Part shown: piece by piece, positions 6,125 to 6,674 of the stretch
How the letters are laid out: each line of letters starts with the position of its first letter
Numbering within the stretch: position 1 is the stretch's first letter
Source: Halomonas halophila
Lineage (GTDB): Bacteria > Pseudomonadota > Gammaproteobacteria > Pseudomonadales > Halomonadaceae
DNA: 6,674 nucleotides
Direction of reading: 5' to 3'
Assembly: GCA_002433675.1 (NCBI GenBank)
Contig: DJIP01000391.1
Location: forward strand, 1-6,674
The notes under the pieces: model-generated
What the model saw: only the letters and a program-made list of their open reading frames with translations
Told to the model about the DNA's origin: nothing
Database searches by the model: none
Made by a program: the position numbers and the translations under genes

Positions 6125-6673
6125 TCAAGGGTGGGTGGCATCGATGTGATCGGGCTCGCCCGGCGGCGGCAGTGGTGCGCCGCGGGAAAGGCTCGCCAGG
6201 GTGTCGATCAGAAATTGAAGGCCAAGTGCGGTGAAGCCGATCGGCAGCAGTGCGTAAGGGATGCCCATGGGGGTGCCGAGTGCGCTGGACACCCGCTCGC
6301 CGTACTCGAAGGCCTGGGCCGCCATCAGGTAGCCGCGCCAGGCGAGGATCGCGCAGAACGTCATCCCAGCGAGGCCAGTGAACACTTCCAGCACCCGACG
6401 CGCCTTGGCGGGAAGCTTGTCCTTGAAGAAAGTGATGCGGATATGGGCGTCGAAGCGTTGGGCTTCGGCGGCGCCCATCACCGCCAGATACACCAGCAGG
6501 AAGGAGTTGATCTCCAGGCTCCAGTGGGTGGGGGCGGAGAAGGCGTAGCGCATGACGGTGTCGTAGCAGATCGACACCGTCATGAACACCAGCACCGCCA
6601 TCGAGGCCAGGCGCAGGATGGCGAGTACGCCATCCCAGCCCTTGAGGGGGATCCTCTGTGCGTGCGCTTTCAT
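6125..6673 (-). CDS. dctQ: TRAP transporter small permease (DctQ family)
   Basis: Small membrane subunit of a tripartite ATP-independent periplasmic transporter, which pairs with a DctM large permease and a DctP binding protein to import carboxylates by sodium symport. The 182 aa are typical. Four helices are visible at about 17-37, 52-70, 95-115 and 136-158. Family hallmarks are M41-R-Y-x-F in the first loop, W51-S-x-E-I-N at the start of the second helix, and G67-A-A-E-A-Q-R-x-x-A-H-I-R-I after it. The C-terminus is a short Pro-rich hydrophilic tail. The ATG at 6673 is one base from the window edge, so neither its ribosome site nor an earlier start can be checked. Unusually, the next gene downstream is the lyase rather than dctM. 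The gene symbol is a family name; the substrate is not known. Confidence 0.88.
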   Translation of the reverse strand: MKAHAQRIPLKGWDGVLAILRLASMAVLVFMTVSICYDTVMRYAFSAPTHWSLEINSFLLVYLAVMGAAEAQRFDAHIRITFFKDKLPAKARRVLEVFTGLAGMTFCAILAWRGYLMAAQAFEYGERVSSALGTPMGIPYALLPIGFTALGLQFLIDTLASLSRGAPLPPPGEPDHIDATHP

Positions 6674-6674
6674 G

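Overview
The window is uniformly G+C-rich, with strong G/C bias at third codon positions and tightly packed bacterial genes. The gene set is a membrane PAS-GGDEF-EAL regulator, a ZntB-type CorA transporter, an MFS carrier, an HMG-CoA-lyase-family enzyme and a TRAP small permease. It fits a proteobacterium, most likely a gammaproteobacterium of the Halomonas/Chromohalobacter kind. That placement rests on overall gene flavour, not on a phylogenetic marker.

There are two convergent blocks. On the plus strand, positions 2-2851 hold the 3' part of a large c-di-GMP signalling protein whose N-terminus lies outside the window. It reads: periplasmic sensor region, transmembrane helix, two PAS domains, a GGDEF domain with a degenerate SADEF signature, and an apparently intact EAL domain. 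A G+C hairpin follows its stop, and 43 bp downstream comes zntB (2895-3833), a zinc transporter of the CorA superfamily.

On the minus strand, reading right to left, are a TRAP transporter small permease (6125-6673), an HMG-CoA lyase family protein (5158-6105) and an MFS carrier (3920-5161). The gaps are 19 nt and then a 4-nt ATGA overlap, so these three are almost certainly one operon. They look like an uptake and catabolism cassette for a carboxylate degraded through a branched 3-hydroxyacyl-CoA; the substrate cannot be read from sequence. No TRAP large permease (dctM) or binding protein (dctP) lies downstream of dctQ, so they must be encoded to the right of the window or elsewhere.

The 86-bp convergent gap (3834-3919) contains three tandem copies of a 13-bp unit and only weak hairpins. 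No RNA gene, CRISPR array, insertion sequence or phage gene was seen, and no stretch longer than 90 bp lacks a gene. I found no clear sign of an undescribed system. The points most worth following are the predicted inactive cyclase fused to an intact phosphodiesterase, the NifL/MmoS-like PAS domain, the divergent lyase signatures, and the TRAP gene separated from its usual partner.
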